From Prorocentrum cordatum (Eukaryota > Sar > Dinophyceae > Prorocentrales > Prorocentraceae): a stretch of 27,500 nt of DNA. The position numbers were made by a program, and so were the translations under genes. Positions 27,127 to 27,500 of this stretch are shown piece after piece (positions within the stretch are counted from its first letter, which is position 1; each line of letters opens with the position of its first letter). The stretch is taken from the NCBI GenBank assembly GCA_963575745.1, contig CAUYUJ010004590.1, positions 32,501 to 60,000 on the forward strand, given 5' to 3'. Below the pieces are notes generated by a model, which was not told where the DNA came from, made no database searches, and saw only the letters and a program-made list of their open reading frames with translations.

Positions 27127-27500
27127 TCATTCTCGAGAGCCTCGCCGGACGCTTGGAATCCAGAGACATACGGCAACACATGGGCTCAAGCCCAAGATGG
27201 TCCGAGCCGAAGCAGCTTCAGGCAGAATGGCTCGAGCCCAAATTGCGGTCCGAGGATCGAAGATCGAGGTTTTGGGTCCTGCTTGGGCCTCCTGTGGGCG
27301 CCCTCTTGGCCCTTCCCCGTGTCGTTGACGATCAATCCTCCTTCCCAGCGCTGCCGCGAGTCTTGGGAGCTGTGCTTCGTGTCGAGAAGAAGCTGTGCGC
27401 CGCAATGCTGGAGCCGATCGACTACACGTACAGTCGGACTTGATTGGACAGGACACGCGAGAGGACAAAAGACCCTTCCGAGGGCCACAATGCCATAGGA
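27127..27500. other. No recognised gene
   Basis: Open minus frames (for example RVVDRLQHCGAQLLLDTKHS from about 27425) could be upstream exons of the PPR at 26917-27126, but no PPR motif or clear splice pair is visible. Confidence 0.4.

Overview
The window looks like nuclear DNA of a dinoflagellate. It is GC-rich and dominated by simple and low-complexity repeats, with no compact operons and no recognisable rRNA or tRNA genes. It carries many copies of the pentatricopeptide (PPR) motif SYNAGISACEKGEQWQRAL, a sequence style I associate with dinoflagellate PPR proteins. That taxonomic call is inference; no marker gene is present. Almost none of the long open frames look like genes: most are translations of (GGA)n, (CA)n, (CAG)n or CTTGG-type repeats.

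The organising theme is a recurring composite cassette. Read on the + strand it runs: an A-rich core of about 70 bp (nine copies), then 0.25-0.4 kb of degenerate CCGTCTTGGGG array, then one PPR exon or a stump of one (always coding on the minus strand), then a CTAG-containing junction, then a short perfect or near-perfect hairpin (CCGTGGAC-loop-GTCCACGG type). PPR loci lie at 1184-1540, 3131-3170, 5054-5147, 6474-6578, 11724-11828, 17309-17413, 22317-22421, 25172-25276 and 26917-27126. Two further hairpins (8889, 10690) have lost the PPR. Either the window is part of a very long PPR gene growing by exon-intron duplication, or PPR exons with conserved flanks are being scattered at DNA level.

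Between the cassettes are structured elements. A 144-bp hAT-like MITE with 15-bp perfect inverted ends and an 8-bp target duplication lies at 24700-24843. A 200-bp element with very long inverted arms and a 5-bp target duplication lies at 10477-10676, with a decayed relative near 20610. A 189-bp inverted-repeat element is at 15161-15349, an inverted-repeat element with an internal GTAGGGCGGAAA array at 7765-8029, and a 480-bp foldback-like element at 23488-23969. There are also segmental duplications (5690-6410 with 8051-8760; 3589-3775 with 6712-6893), a tandemly duplicated 1.1-1.9 kb sequence (12115-15155), an eight-unit minisatellite of about 101 bp (17521-18345) and many microsatellites.

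The only non-PPR stretch that reads like a conventional gene is on the minus strand at about 20410-19308. Protein-like segments there can be joined by GT-AG introns that preserve frame, but an in-frame TAA and a frame change at a (TCC)n tract leave its integrity in doubt. Its product is not recognised.
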